From contig NC_092651.1 of NCBI RefSeq assembly GCF_032118995.1, forward strand, positions 23,420,349-23,484,348: a DNA stretch of 64,000 bases, written 5' to 3'. Positions 23,101 to 30,990 of the stretch are shown here, piece after piece; positions within the stretch are counted from its first letter, which is position 1; each line of letters starts with the position of its first letter. Source of the DNA: Asterias amurensis (Eukaryota > Echinodermata > Asteroidea > Forcipulatida > Asteriidae). Below the pieces are notes generated by a model. It saw only the letters and a list, made by a program, of their open reading frames with translations, had not been told where the DNA came from and made no database searches. The translations under genes were made by a program, and so were the position numbers.

Positions 23101-26100
23101 ATTGTCACAGGCTTGTTATTTTATGCTTATGATGGGATACACCAAGTGAGGACACTGGTCTTTGACAATTACCAAACGTGTTCAATGCCTTTGACACAAG
23201 GATGCAATATCACACCTGTGTTTTAATTATGCGCTGCAGCCTTATTTCATGCCATGCCGTAAAAGCAGCTGACTTGTTTTATATGTTCTTTACAAACTGG
23301 GTGTGTCCCATGTGTTTGTTTGCCATCCTCGTTAAAAGATCTCGCTCGTTCACACAAGGGACACTTATCACAACCATGCCGGCCGTAAAACAAACACTTC
23401 AAGCCCTCATGATTAATTAACTTTAATTCATAGTATATGACTGGTATTGTGCATTTTACAATTCAGAAAGAAAATACATACATGTACCAATTAAAAAAAC
23501 AACAAAATGCTCAAATTAGCATAGGCTGTGTCGGATTTATTTATTTTTGAAGTGGATTTGAGGGATGTTTGTAAATGTATTTCTGCAAAACTGTGTTTTT
23601 AGTTAACAGCTGACTTGCCAGAGTAGTATTGTTTTTTCCCTCATTGTTGATAAATATAAGCTCTGTATACTCAGTACTTTCTTGAATTCTGTGAACAAAA
23701 ATCATCTGAGGCATATTATTACTTGGGTGAGATTCAAACCCATGACCTTTAAATTTTTAACATCTATGAAAACTTATAAGAAATAATCGCTCAGGCTGTG
23801 TTCCAATAGGTGGCTATAGATATGGCTACGGCTGCATCGCCGTGATTAATACATTAAAGCCATTGGACACTTTCCGTACAGAATAAAAAAATAAAGGTTC
23901 ACTTTACAAATAACTTACAGGGTTTACAGAAGGTAATGGTGAAAGACTTACTCTTGAAATATTATTCCATGAAATGCTTCACTTTTTGAGAAAACATTAA
24001 AACAATATCAATTCTCGTTATGGAGAATTACGGATTCATTTTAAAACACATGTCATGACACTGCGAAACGTGCGGAAACAAGGGTGGGTTTTCCCATTTT
24101 TTTCTCCCGACTCCGATGACCGATTGAGCCTAAATTTTCACAGGTTTGTTATTTTATATAAGTTGTGATACACGAAGTGTGGGCCTTTGATAATACTGTT
24201 TACCGAAAGTGTCCAATGGCTTTAAAGCATAGGCTGCCCTTAGCAACACACTTAGATACAGCCATAGCCAGTAGCCGCTAATTCAGACAGGATCCTCGGA
24301 TTATAACAGCTGATTGGAATGGGAACCCTATTACTTCACTCTTGACACATAGCATGTGGTAATTATCAGTTGGTTTTAAAGGGAGGGTACAACGTTGTCA
24401 ATTATTCCAAAAAATTGATGACCATAAAAATGTACAATTTTTGTAAATAACACTGAAGAGCTGTTGATAATTGCTCAACAATTTACTTTGAGGTAATATA
24501 GTTTTAGAGAAACTGTAATTTTTCACCAACAAAGTCAATTTGAATCTGAGAAAGACTTCAGGCATGAAGCCTTCTGCAGGCATCTGAAAGCACACAATTA
24601 TGTGCAACAAACTTTGGGTGGTTTTACTTTCATTATTTTCTTGAAACTTTGATGAAAAATTGAGCCAAAATATGAACATCCACCTTAGTTTATCCATACG
24701 TGTATGTTGGAATACACCAAGTGAGGATACTTGTCTTTGACAAATAACCATTCCAAGTTTACCCTTCCTTTGAAGACAGTGGACACTATTGGTAATATTG
24801 ATGTCAAAGATCGGTCTTCTCACTTGATGTATCTCAACATATGCATGAAGTAACAAACCTGTGAAAATTTGAGCTCAATTGGTCATCGAAGTGATATAAT
24901 AATGAAAGAAAAAACACCCTTGTCACATGAAGTTGTATGCTTTCAGATACTTGATTTTGAGACCTCAAGTTCTAAATCTGAGGTCTCGAAATAAAATTTG
25001 TGGAGGATTACCTCTTTCTGGAAAACTATGTCACTTCACAGGGAGCCGTTTCTCACAATGTTTTATACTATCAACAGCTCCCCATACTCGTTACCAAGTA
25101 AGGTTTTGTGCTTATTATTTTGAGTAATTACCGATAGTGTCCACTGCGTTTAAAGGGGCACTTCAATGGAGAAATTGCCAACTATCTGCTGGGCAGTGTG
25201 CCTCTATTGCCCTTGTGAAGTATCAGGGCCCAATTTCATAGAGCTGCTAAGCATGAAAATTTGCTTAGCATGGAATTTCTTCCTCAAGTGATAAAAACAG
25301 GATTACCAACCAAATTTCCATTTGTTGCATATTGTTTGTTACTGGTATTCAGCTGATGTTTGCTTATCCTGAATATCATGTGGAAATTTGATTGGTAATC
25401 CTGTTTTCATCAAGGAAGAAATGTCATGCTTAGCAAATTGTTGTGCTTAGCAGCTCTATGAAATTGGGCCCAGGACTGGAGTAGAAACTAGGAACCCTCA
25501 AATAGTTGTACGAAGTCATAAAACACTTGGATATGATCCAATTTGAATCAATCATCAACGACAAAAATGAGACACCCCCCCCCACAAGGTACAAATGTCA
25601 GACCTGCAAATATGCAAAAAATATGAAGGAAATTGTCAACCCCACTCATTTTTGTGCAGCGTTTTTTTGTTTGTTTTCTGCGGTGCCTTTCAATTGAATA
25701 CTCTAAAAGAGTGGACAGTCTCGTCAATATATGCTGGACACCAACAATACAACCCCAGAGGTTCCAAAATAAATTGCTAATTCATGCACAGTAACAGAAG
25801 TGTACCTCTACACTTGAATAATTTATAAACGGTTTTTTTTGTGTGTAAATTTCTGCATAATTTTGTAACTGTTCAATCAGTCATCTTATATTACTAGTTA
25901 ACTGCCAGGTCAGTCTAATTATGTGCATTTTGCTCCTATTAGGACTAAGGTCGTTAGTGCAATTTGTTTTGGGTTTCGTGAAATTGCTTTTGCATATTAT
26001 TATGAAGTTCCTAGTAAATGTTTTTTTTTGTTCAAGCTGGTCTCCAAAGTATTTGTTTAGCAAAAAGAAACATTCATATTCTATAATTATGGAAAGGTTT

Positions 26101-26923
26101 GCGTTAACACCATGTATTGACTATCTCTAATGAATTGGGGTGGTTCATATTGTACATTAATACAATTATATCTTGATTTTCAACTTTTGTTTTTCAAATT
26201 GAATGCATTTTTCATTTTTATGACCTTTTGATCATTGCGCATATGGAATTTGCAGTTTATGACCTTATAGCACTGAGATGACGATTTATGACTTATTGTT
26301 GAACGTGATCGTTGATTCTGTTTTATCACTAATACATGTACTACACAATACAGGCTCATAAACTCTATATAAAGGGTATGTACATGTATAACAATTATCA
26401 TTTAGACTATATGCAGGTTATCAGAGAATATCACGTACAGTAGCTTATACTTATACTAAATTGTGTAAGGTATCAACACAGCCACAACCATATGGGTACA
26501 CTTTCAAAATGAACAAATCAGATAAATATTAGAGTATCTCTTTGCAGATCTTATAAGCCTATTATAGGACAAACCCAAACACTTTTTATTCATCAATGAC
26601 TTGTTTTTAAAACTTAATTAACACAGTGATAACTGCATATATCAATGGTTTTCAAAATGGACACTAAAACAAAATGTGTACCAATACTCAGGCCTAGATT
26701 TATACGCAGCCCATGGAGGCCACGGGCCCCGTGTTGCCCCTAGCCTGGGCCTTGGTGCCCCTTCAAAAGTTCCCCTTTCCTAATTTAGTAAGTCGTCCTA
26801 ACTCAAGATAAGACTAGTCTTAACTTTTTGTGAAATCCACCCCTAAAAGGCTGTCCAATCACAAACAAATTTCAACAAATACACCGCCCATCATATTATT
26901 AATAAAATAAATTACTCACCCAT
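10839..26923 (-). CDS. Neuronal membrane glycoprotein M6 / proteolipid protein (PLP/DM20) family, spliced gene
   Basis: A four-helix membrane protein of the PLP/DM20/M6 family, which in other animals acts in neural and epithelial membranes. Coding exons on the minus strand: 26920-26923, 19169-19328, 17496-17655, 16124-16277, 14761-14834, 12873-12938, 10839-11117. All have AG acceptors and GT donors and all phases match, giving 298 residues. N-terminal MGCCGSARY matches the palmitoylated cysteine start of the family. TM1 is about 13-33 with GLFCGSC, TM2 60-82, a Cys-rich cytosolic loop (VCCGGMGC) 83-108, TM3 109-138 (VIVTFIWLV-like VWLL helix), extracellular loop 2 at 139-187 with CVSLEQYG and DICGVNL, and TM4 about 188-210. 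The conserved post-helix motif LSANWGHLKD and EEEEL follow. The tail (about 80 residues) is longer than I recall in vertebrate M6. N-glycosylation sequons occur in both outer loops (NST, NGT, NNT). Nearest alternative is another tetraspan family, but the motif order makes that unlikely. Confidence 0.93.
11183..12076 (+). mobile_element. TTAA-type MITE (family 1) split by a nested insertion
   Basis: The left part 11183-11476 and right part 11988-12076 together make one normal-length copy (TTAAAGGCAGTGGACACTATC to GTGTTCACTGCCTTTAA). About 510 bp is inserted in the middle at the TTTTATA(CTATCAACC) site. Lies in the last intron of the M6-like gene. Confidence 0.9.
11477..11987. mobile_element. 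Nested insertion with TIR-like ends and a 169-bp foldback
   Basis: Starts TATAACACCCCTTGCAAG; the inverse word GGGGTGTTATA occurs at 11801-11812. Next to it 11815-11983 is a near-perfect foldback (ACAAATATTGACTGCTT ... AAGCAGTCAATATTTGT) whose core arms GCGTTCTATTTTCCC / GGGAAAATAGAACGC pair with a short loop. No coding frame worth calling. Confidence 0.75.
12225..12275 (+). repeat. G-run cluster
   Basis: Several runs of 7-11 G separated by ACA or AT, within the last intron of the M6-like gene (C-rich on the transcribed strand). Could form a G-quadruplex on the plus strand; nothing else is visible. Confidence 0.7.
12363..12553. repeat. GGGCCC foldback element, diverged copy
   Basis: Starts GAGCCCAATTTCATAGAGCTGCT and ends TGCTTAAGCATCTCTATGAA. 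Same family as 25226-25471. Confidence 0.75.
12690..12790 (+). mobile_element. tRNA-SINE head fragment (second SINE family)
   Basis: CTCGGTGGACTAGTTGGTTTAG (box A side) and AAGGTCGTGGGTTTGAACCCC (box B side), then TTTTTACAGAGCTTGGGGGAGTA as in the copy at 5135. Intronic in the M6-like gene, 80 bp from a coding exon. Confidence 0.7.
12873..12938 (-). CDS. M6/PLP-like gene, coding exon 6 (residues 185-206)
   Basis: 66 nt, phase 0 on both sides. Acceptor CTTGTTAACAG, donor TTG then GTAAGT. Codes AGEAFLMFVLQLGGCLLII, the first part of TM4. Confidence 0.9.
12955..13015 (+). mobile_element. tRNA-SINE box B fragment
   Basis: ACTTGCAATCACAAGGTTGTGGGTTCCAATCC resembles the box B side of the SINE heads at 12690 and 19380. 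Short and decayed. Confidence 0.45.
13350..13495. repeat. Dispersed repeat shared with 18560-18700
   Basis: Both places have CACAATTTATTGATTTGTGCAAT-like text, then CAATGTTTGTATGAAGGATTGGCTGTTGC and a following TTGTGGG/TTTGCC...TTCCCTTGA stretch. No coding sense; the element's ends are not clear. Confidence 0.6.
13590..13705. repeat. Small hairpin element with GGGGTGCATT ends
   Basis: Left CATGGGGTGCATTATAACC and right AAAATGCACCCCTGTG are inverted, with inner GTTTCGATTG / GTGATCGAAAC arms pairing. Confidence 0.55.
13780..14360. repeat. Inverted duplication of an unclassified repeat
   Basis: The stretch about 13840-13970 (GGTACAGTGACGTGCTTGAT, then CGAGACAGTTGCTA) recurs in inverse orientation at about 14040-14160 (TAGCAACTGTCTCTATAG, ATGTACC), and part of it recurs directly at 14245-14340. 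Short frames here are byproducts. Lies in an M6-like intron. Confidence 0.6.
14396..14729 (+). mobile_element. TTAA-type MITE (family 1), internally shortened
   Basis: TTAAAGCCACTGCCCACTTGACACTATTGG to AATAGTGTCCACTGCCATTAA, TTAA at both ends. It lies in the intron only about 25 nt beyond the donor of M6-like exon 5. Confidence 0.9.
14761..14834 (-). CDS. M6/PLP-like gene, coding exon 5 (residues 160-184)
   Basis: Acceptor CCTTGCAG, donor AAAGA then GTGAGT; enters in phase 1, leaves in phase 0. Codes part of the second outer loop including NNT (a glycosylation sequon) and DICGVNLKTFGER, which lines up with the KVCGSNL region of PLP. Confidence 0.9.
15111..15795. mobile_element. Terminal-inverted-repeat element built from GTCCCAACTATAGTTGGGAC palindromes
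   Basis: About 85 bp at 15111-15195 recur almost perfectly inverted at 15706-15795. Each arm contains the palindrome TCCCAACTATAGTTGGGA more than once. The 500-bp interior has no coding frame. Intronic (M6-like). Confidence 0.8.
16124..16277 (-). CDS. M6/PLP-like gene, coding exon 4 (residues 109-160)
   Basis: Acceptor TATACTCTAG, donor TACG then GTAGGT; enters phase 0, leaves phase 1. Codes TM3 (YIVTFIWLVVGGASAIPV) and the start of outer loop 2 with NGT and CVSLEQYG. The matching PLP segment has ALTVVWLLVFACSAVPV then LCADARMYG. Confidence 0.93.
16290..17400. other. Intron 3 of the M6-like gene
   Basis: No repeat family recognised with confidence, and no extra exon with compatible phase was found. 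Short frames are present only by chance. Confidence 0.5.
17496..17655 (-). CDS. M6/PLP-like gene, coding exon 3 (residues 55-108)
   Basis: Acceptor TTATGCTCTCCAG, donor AGCCTG then GTAGGT; enters phase 2, leaves phase 0. Codes TM2 (VLTPVMVFFALLYVLFGYL) and the cytosolic loop ending SVCCGGMGCTSL. Confidence 0.93.
17735..17888 (-). mobile_element. SINE 3' half, inverted against the next SINE
   Basis: Reverse complement of the 3' body and tail of the SINE at 17891-18236: both have the GCGCTATA/ATAGCGCT tail, GAGACACC and CCCAGGGAG words plus an AAT-repeat end. The two lie tail-out, forming an inverted pair. Confidence 0.8.
17891..18236 (+). mobile_element. tRNA-derived SINE, near full length
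   Basis: Box A-like TCGTGGCCGAGCGGTTAAGA, box B-like GAGTTCGAATCCCGGTCGTGACA, body with GAGCAAGACACATAACTG, and tail GAAAAAGCGCTATATAACAA ending in (TTATTA)n. Leu/Ser-type tRNA origin is inferred from the GGTTAAGA box A and variable-arm-like GTTCAGCAGAGTGT spacing. In intron 2 of the M6-like gene. Confidence 0.85.
18236..18295 (-). mobile_element. SINE body fragment
   Basis: Its reverse complement is GAGCAAGACACTTCACTATAG then GCTTCTCTCCACC, the middle part of the SINE at 17891, here inverted next to its tail. Confidence 0.65.
18405..18525 (+). mobile_element. Truncated SINE head
   Basis: CGTGACATGGCTGAGCGTTCAAGTGAA then GGTTCAAGTCCAAGTCACGACACTTGTGTCC. A diverged tRNA-like head of the same SINE family without the body. 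Confidence 0.7.
18560..18705. repeat. Dispersed repeat shared with 13350-13495
   Basis: CACAATTTCTTGATTTGTGTAAT and CAATGTTTGTATGAAGGATTGGCTGTTGC as in the copy in intron 6. Confidence 0.6.
18921..19130 (+). mobile_element. Half copy of TTAA palindromic MITE (family 2)
   Basis: GGACGCGTTGCCTCTGATCGG then GGTTAGAAAGATG and AAGTAGAAT...TGATCCACACAA match the left half of 52429 and 59598. The central palindrome and right half are missing. It ends about 40 nt from M6-like exon 2. Confidence 0.75.
19169..19328 (-). CDS. M6/PLP-like gene, coding exon 2 (residues 2-55)
   Basis: Acceptor TTTTGTCCAG, donor CCCAT then GTAAGA; enters phase 1, leaves phase 2. Codes CCGSARYIPYGS, TM1 (SIVASILVYLGAGLFCG) and outer loop 1 with NST. 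Lines up with the N-terminus of PLP (CCARCLVGAPFASL...GVALFCGCG). Confidence 0.93.
19380..19475 (+). mobile_element. tRNA-SINE head (second family), best copy
   Basis: CTCGGTGGTCTAGTTGGTATGACACTGCTCTAAAATTGCAAAAG then GGGTTTGAATCCAACCCGGG. Box A and box B are both readable. No paired acceptor stem of a working tRNA is visible. Confidence 0.7.
19574..19961 (-). mobile_element. TTAA-type MITE (family 1), full length
   Basis: TTAAAGGCAGTGGACACTATTGG to AAAAGTGTCCACTGGCTTTAA with TTAA borders and the central GAGACCTCAAGTTTAGAACTTGAGGTCTCG palindrome. In intron 1 of the M6-like gene. Confidence 0.95.
20219..20500. mobile_element. Short hAT-like MITE
   Basis: Ends CAGGGGTCGAAATTAA / TTAAGACCCCTG are inverted copies. 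The interior is made of GTAGCCC/GGGCTA words. A 5-bp direct repeat AATGT touches both ends; I do not see a full 8-bp duplication, so the hAT assignment rests on the terminal sequence. Confidence 0.65.
21253..21850. mobile_element. hAT-like non-autonomous element with exact 8-bp target duplication
   Basis: GTAGACAT stands at 21245-21252 and again at 21851-21858. The ends TAGGCCTGGGCGAAT and ATTCGCCAAGCACTA are imperfect inverted copies, with further ATTCGAATATCCG subterminal repeats. 598 bp, no transposase frame. Confidence 0.85.
21985..22130. repeat. Dispersed short repeat with TAGGACGAGTC/CTAACTCAAGATAAGACG words
   Basis: The same CTAACTCAAGATAAGAC...GTGAAATC text occurs at 26785-26845 and, diverged, at 60475-60600. 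The two halves are partly inverted around the AGCATGCAGACC centre. Confidence 0.6.
22820..23194 (-). mobile_element. TTAA-type MITE (family 3)
   Basis: Begins TTAAAGGGAAGGTACACATTG, centre AAAGACTTCTAGCTAGAAGTC, ends CCAAACGTGTTCAATGCCTTTGA (right border mutated from TTAA). Confidence 0.85.
23715..23760 (-). mobile_element. SINE box B fragment
   Basis: Reverse complement reads AAAGGTCATGGGTTTGAATCTCACCCAAG, like the second SINE family. Confidence 0.5.
23791..24296. mobile_element. TIR element interrupted by a family-4 MITE
   Basis: Outer ends CAGGCTGTGTTCCAATAGGTGGCTA and GCCAGTAGCCGCTAATTCAGACAGG are inverted relatives of the uninterrupted copy at 43508-43626. A family-4 MITE sits in the middle. 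Confidence 0.7.
23854..24225 (-). mobile_element. TTAA-type MITE (family 4)
   Basis: TTAAAGCCATTGGACACTTTCCG to CGAAAGTGTCCAATGGCTTTAA, TTAA at both borders. Confidence 0.92.
24376..24773 (-). mobile_element. TTAA-type MITE (family 3), diverged
   Basis: TTAAAGGGAGGGTACAACG to AAGTTTACCCTTCCTTTGA, centre AGACTTCAGGCATGAAGCCTTCTGC. It abuts the next MITE directly. Confidence 0.8.
24770..25153 (+). mobile_element. TTAA-type MITE (family 1), full length
   Basis: TTGAAGACAGTGGACACTATTGG to CGATAGTGTCCACTGCGTTTAA. Its left border is shared with the preceding family-3 copy. Confidence 0.92.
25226..25471. mobile_element. GGGCCC foldback element, best copy
   Basis: Nearly perfect inverted arms: GGGCCCAATTTCATAGAGCTGCTAAGCA... 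and ...TTAGCAGCTCTATGAAATTGGGCCC, with a second inner arm pair (AACAGGATTACCAACCAAATTTCCA / TGGAAATTTGATTGGTAATCCTGTT). Confidence 0.9.
25480..26690. other. Gene-free AT-rich part of M6-like intron 1
   Basis: No exon or repeat family was recognised. Short frames at 25506-25780, 25921-26130 and 26180-26401 lack coding character. Confidence 0.45.
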
Positions 26924-27117
26924 GCTGGTTAATTTCTGTAAATCCTTCAGAAATTAAGTGAATGATATTTCTCCGCTGGCTTTGCCGCTACCCTGCTTCT
27001 TGCTTTAGTCCCTCTCAGGTTCTATTCCGACAACGACGATCATGCTGATTATAACATGGGTGTTCCCGAACCTGGAAGTGATCTTTGGAACTGCACACAA
27101 AGCTGGGTGACGAGGAG
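26920..27117 (-). other. M6/PLP-like gene, exon with 5' UTR and the first four coding bases
   Basis: Acceptor GTTTGTGTGTTTTGTAG ends at 27118. The exon is non-coding except for ATG G at 26923-26920, then donor GTGAGT. The leader carries two upstream ATGs with tiny reading frames (one ATG TTA TAA; one of 12 codons ending before the real start), which may lower translation. A further 5' exon is implied. Confidence 0.75.
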
Positions 27118-27129
27118 CTACAAAACACA

Positions 27130-27970
27130 CAAACAAACACAACACCTATCAGTAACACTGGCTGAATAAAGAACTGCATTGTTCTTTCATTGCAGAGAAA
27201 TGGCTGTGGGTTTCACTGGTATTTATCGTATTATCGTATGGACAGGTTTTCTGATAGGATCGAATGTAATCCCACAATGTTGAGTCAACAGTTTATAATT
27301 CTTGTTTGAATTACTAGGTTCTATTTTTCTGTTCAGTGCAATGGATGAACTTTTAATTAATTAATGAGTTGTTTTGAAATTGAACTCTCGGAGGAAACCA
27401 TTAAGGAGGATTATCTATGGGTTTCCTGCAAATGACTTGTCAAATACCTAACTTGTAAATTGGTTTCTCCTGGTACAATGTCCCCCACAAAAAAAATTGT
27501 AAAAAACCCTGATATTAATTATGCAAAAACAAACAAATAAATTAATTAAAAACCATCTAGCCAACACACATTCTCCCCAACAAACAAACAAACACCCCAA
27601 GCAAAAAAAACAAAAACAATATTAATATATTAATTGATAGACCAAGCTATGTAATAATAACATGAATAATGACAAAAACATATTGACCAAATAAATAAAA
27701 ATAAAAAATGAATTTCAATGACAGTGGAATAGTATACTCAAATGTCACTGCATGTTTGTTTACAATTTACCCCCCACCTGCCAAAATACCCGAATACCAA
27801 TGAGCACTGCAGTTATAAATCCACTGGTCTCATACTAACAGTCTCTTAGCAATAACAACATCAAATCTCCATTTGATGCTGTCTCGACCAGTAACTAAGA
27901 TTGACAGCCCCCCCCCCTCCTCACATGCAAAGTTAATTTCACAGTGTTGTGAACACACAAAAAACATATG
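27130..27970. other. Low-complexity AT-rich stretch upstream of the M6-like exon
   Basis: Rich in AACAAACAAA/AATAAATAAA, with a run of 9 C at 27909. No gene, exon or promoter element stands out. Confidence 0.4.
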
Positions 27971-27974
27971 TGAG

Positions 27975-28360
27975 TTAAAGACCCGGACACTATTGGTAGT
28001 TGTCAAAGAGGTTGGTCGCCTTCTCACTTGGTGTATCTCAACATATGCATAAAATAACAAACCTGTGAAAATTTGAGCTCAATTGGTCGTTGATACTGTA
28101 GTAATGAAAGAAAAATAACCGTTGTCACACGAAGTTGTGTGCGTTTAGATGGTTGATTTTGAGACCTTAAATTCTAAATCTGAGGTCTCTAAATCAAATT
28201 CGTGGAAAACTACTTCTTTTTTTGAAAACTATGGCACTTCCGAGGGAGCCATGTCTCACAATTTTTTATACTATCAACCTCTCCCCATTACTTGTCACCA
28301 AGTAAGGTTTTATGCTAATAATTATTTTGAGTAATTACCAATAGTGTCCACTGCCTTTAA
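27975..28360 (+). mobile_element. TTAA-type MITE (family 1), full length
   Basis: TTAAAGACCCGGACACTATTGG to CAATAGTGTCCACTGCCTTTAA, TTAA at both borders. Confidence 0.95.
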
Positions 28361-28808
28361 TCACGACTTTATTAAATCCGTGTTTCTGCAATCCTTACAT
28401 CACAACGTGTGACCATGGAGGTAGAAATCCTACCTCCGAGGTGAAACGTGTGATCCTTCTAATGAGAGGTTCGGCTTGCTGTAATTAAAAATGGCCGACA
28501 GAGTCTACTGCATTCTATAATTAAATGAGTTGATTAATTCTGACCGGGCTTTCAAGGGAAGGAGTGACCTGGCATGCTTGGCATTTGGTTGTTTGCTTGC
28601 CACTTTAATTAACTTTAAACACAAGTGTTAGAGCATTGTATTGTTTGTTTGGTGATCAGTTAGTTTAAACCAACACAATTTCAGCTGATCCAATGTGGAC
28701 CAACTGCTGCTGCTCCAAGTCAACGTTTTACAAAGGTGATTCACAATCCAGGGATACTACTTGGAATTGTCATGAAAGATCTACCAGTACAAAGACAATC
28801 GTCACATT

Positions 28809-29183
28809 TTAAAGATGCTATGTCAGATTTTTGGCCCCAAACATTAAAAAATAGATTTTTTTGAGTGAATGGTATTTCAAAGAGTATCACCTGCTCTAAC
28901 AAAAAAAAGTTTAACTTTTACTTTTAATGGTCAGGAACCATGACAAAAGTTTACAACGTTTCTTATATAACACATAAGAATTGGTCACGTGATATGTTGT
29001 CAGGATCCGACAAAAACTAATTTTGAGCACTTTATTTCACTGCTACTAATAATTGGCGGACTTTTTCGAGCAATGGCTCAAATGAAAGCTTGTAACTTTC
29101 TCGACCCCCATCAAAATACCCATTGAATTTTAAATCAAAATTTTGGGGTCAAATCGGCAAAAAATCTGACATAGCATCTTTAA
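28809..29183. mobile_element. TTAA-flanked inverted-repeat MITE (family 5)
   Basis: Left TTAAAGATGCTATGTCAGATTTTTGGC, right GCAAAAAATCTGACATAGCATCTTTAA. Unlike families 1, 3 and 4 the interior is unrelated, but the border is again TTAA. Confidence 0.88.
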
Positions 29184-29729
29184 CTGCCAGCAAGGTCACC
29201 TTGGCAAAATACAATTGATATTTAAGGGGCTCCATGGTTAAACTCATCTTCCAAACGCCATAATTTATAGAGCTTTTATGAAAGTGGGAAACTCTTCTTG
29301 ACTTTTTAACTGGCAAAAAAATTCCCTTTAAAATAAACAGACCAAATTTTTGTTCTCATGTCTGATGACGTCATGTTTCAAATAAAATTACCCAATCAAA
29401 TAAACTCACTGATTCCAACCATTTTATTTAGAGGTTAGACATGTTAGAGACTTGATTTTGTTCCCCCACTTTCATGAGGTGTCTAATCTAAAAGAAATGA
29501 GTGCACCATAAAACTGATTTCAACCTGTGTCTCCCTCAGTATGAGTCAGGTCAAACAAAGTGAAAATAGTTTCTAGAGTATAACTTCATTTTAGAGGGAA
29601 ATATTTCACAAATAATAATGGTTCAAAAATAAACTTCTTAATCAGTGAGCAGTCAACTAGGTATTTTTGCATCCTTCCATAATATTCTGGGTGCTCTTAA
29701 CACAGTGTCCACAGATTTATCATTAAGCT

Positions 29730-30080
29730 TAAAAAGTTTGAAGATAATGATAGTAGAAAACTTCCCTCAAAATTTTACTTTCTGAGGTGCTGTAGTTTTT
29801 GAGAAATGAGTAAAACAATGTCGCAAAAATTAGTTTAGTCTCAGTTTTAGCATGTAAAAACGTTTAACAAGTTATGGTATTTTACCATACATCAGTATAC
29901 CATAAACTGATTAATGCGTTTTACATGCAAAATAATTTTGGCCTCACTGACAGACTGAGACGAAAATTATTTTCATGACATTATTTGTTTAACCCGTTTT
30001 CAAAAAGCTACAGCACCTCAGCAAGTAATATTTTAAGGGAAGCTTTCTACCATCATTATCTTTAAACCGAGTAAGTTTAA
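29730..30080. mobile_element. Long palindromic element
   Basis: CTGAGGTGCTGTAG (left) and CTACAGCACCTCAG (right) with further paired arms (GAAGATAATGATAGTAGAAA / TTTCTACCATCATTATCTTT and GTCTCAGTTTTAGCATGTAAAA / TTTTACATGC) folding around about 29890. Confidence 0.75.
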
Positions 30081-30106
30081 TGTAGTGTTTAAAAAAGTAC
30101 TGTATC

Positions 30107-30286
30107 TAGACGATGTGACCTCATGATTCGCACGCATACCACCGGGCAAAACCTGTTTTGGCAGCCACCTAGAAAGTGTATGCAATTTTACCATGACGAC
30201 ATGTCTTTTTGCCAGGCGAAACATGACGTATACAGTGTTTTTTCAACAGAGCCAGTTTAAATGTAAACATAGGTCACATCGTCTAT
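30107..30286. mobile_element. TAGACGATGTGACC inverted-repeat element, second copy
   Basis: TAGACGATGTGACCTCATGATTCG to ATAGGTCACATCGTCTA. Inverse orientation relative to 8715-8926; arms include ACCGGGCAAAACC and GCCAGGCGAAAC. Confidence 0.8.
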
Positions 30287-30670
30287 ATACATAAACCCCT
30301 TACACAGGCTTGTCACGAATGTAAAATATTGTTTGTTTGTATAAAAAAACAAGTCTGTGTTTACAACATTAGGACATATATTAGAACCTTGCTGCAATAA
30401 AAAAAGTTTGTTTAGTTTTGAGTTTTGGAATAAGGTTACAATTTGTTCAGTGTCTGCACAGGGAGGCAAAAGCTTTGAGTGTGGTACTCGCAGTGCCTAC
30501 TTTATGGAGGCTGTTGAAATCACAAGAAGGCTACTCATGACCTTTTGCAAACTGGGTTCTGAACTAGCCACTTGAAATGATTGACAAAATTAATAAATCA
30601 TCTTGACATTTTCAAAGTTGTAAGCACAAAATGTTTCCATTCTGGGTTTATTGTGTGAAATTTGAGGTAT

Positions 30671-30722
30671 TTAAAGGCAGTGGACACTATTGGTAATTAC
30701 TGAAAATATTTATTAGCATAAA
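30671..30722 (-). mobile_element. Fragment of TTAA-type MITE (family 1)
   Basis: Only the first about 52 bp remain (TTTAAAGGCAGTGGACACTATTGG to TTATTAGCATAAA), followed by a different repeat at about 30775-30985. Confidence 0.75.
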
Positions 30723-30774
30723 TGACGTACATTAGCATTGTGACGTACCTCATGCATATATTAAGATAGGCGTA

Positions 30775-30990
30775 TTATAGTTCTAGACTTGATTCAAGTC
30801 TTAGATCGCGTTTATTCTTCTGCAGCTCAGACACGAAAAACGCCCCCTCATTATAAGCTATCATGCACCCTAACTCGCAATCTAAGACTAAATGACAAAG
30901 GTTGATCCCAAGAGGGCCCTGTTTGTAGCGGCTATCAGGAGGACCAAAAAGCCCTGATCAAAGACTTGGAACCAAGTCTAATAGTTCTGC
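30775..30990. repeat. Repeat with CTAGACTTGATTCAAGTCTTAG end
   Basis: The left palindromic end GTTCTAGACTTGATTCAAG and right GACTTGGAACCAAGTCTAATAGTTCTG are inverted relatives. A similar end (ACTTAGTCTTGATTCAAGAC) is found at 38477. Confidence 0.55.
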
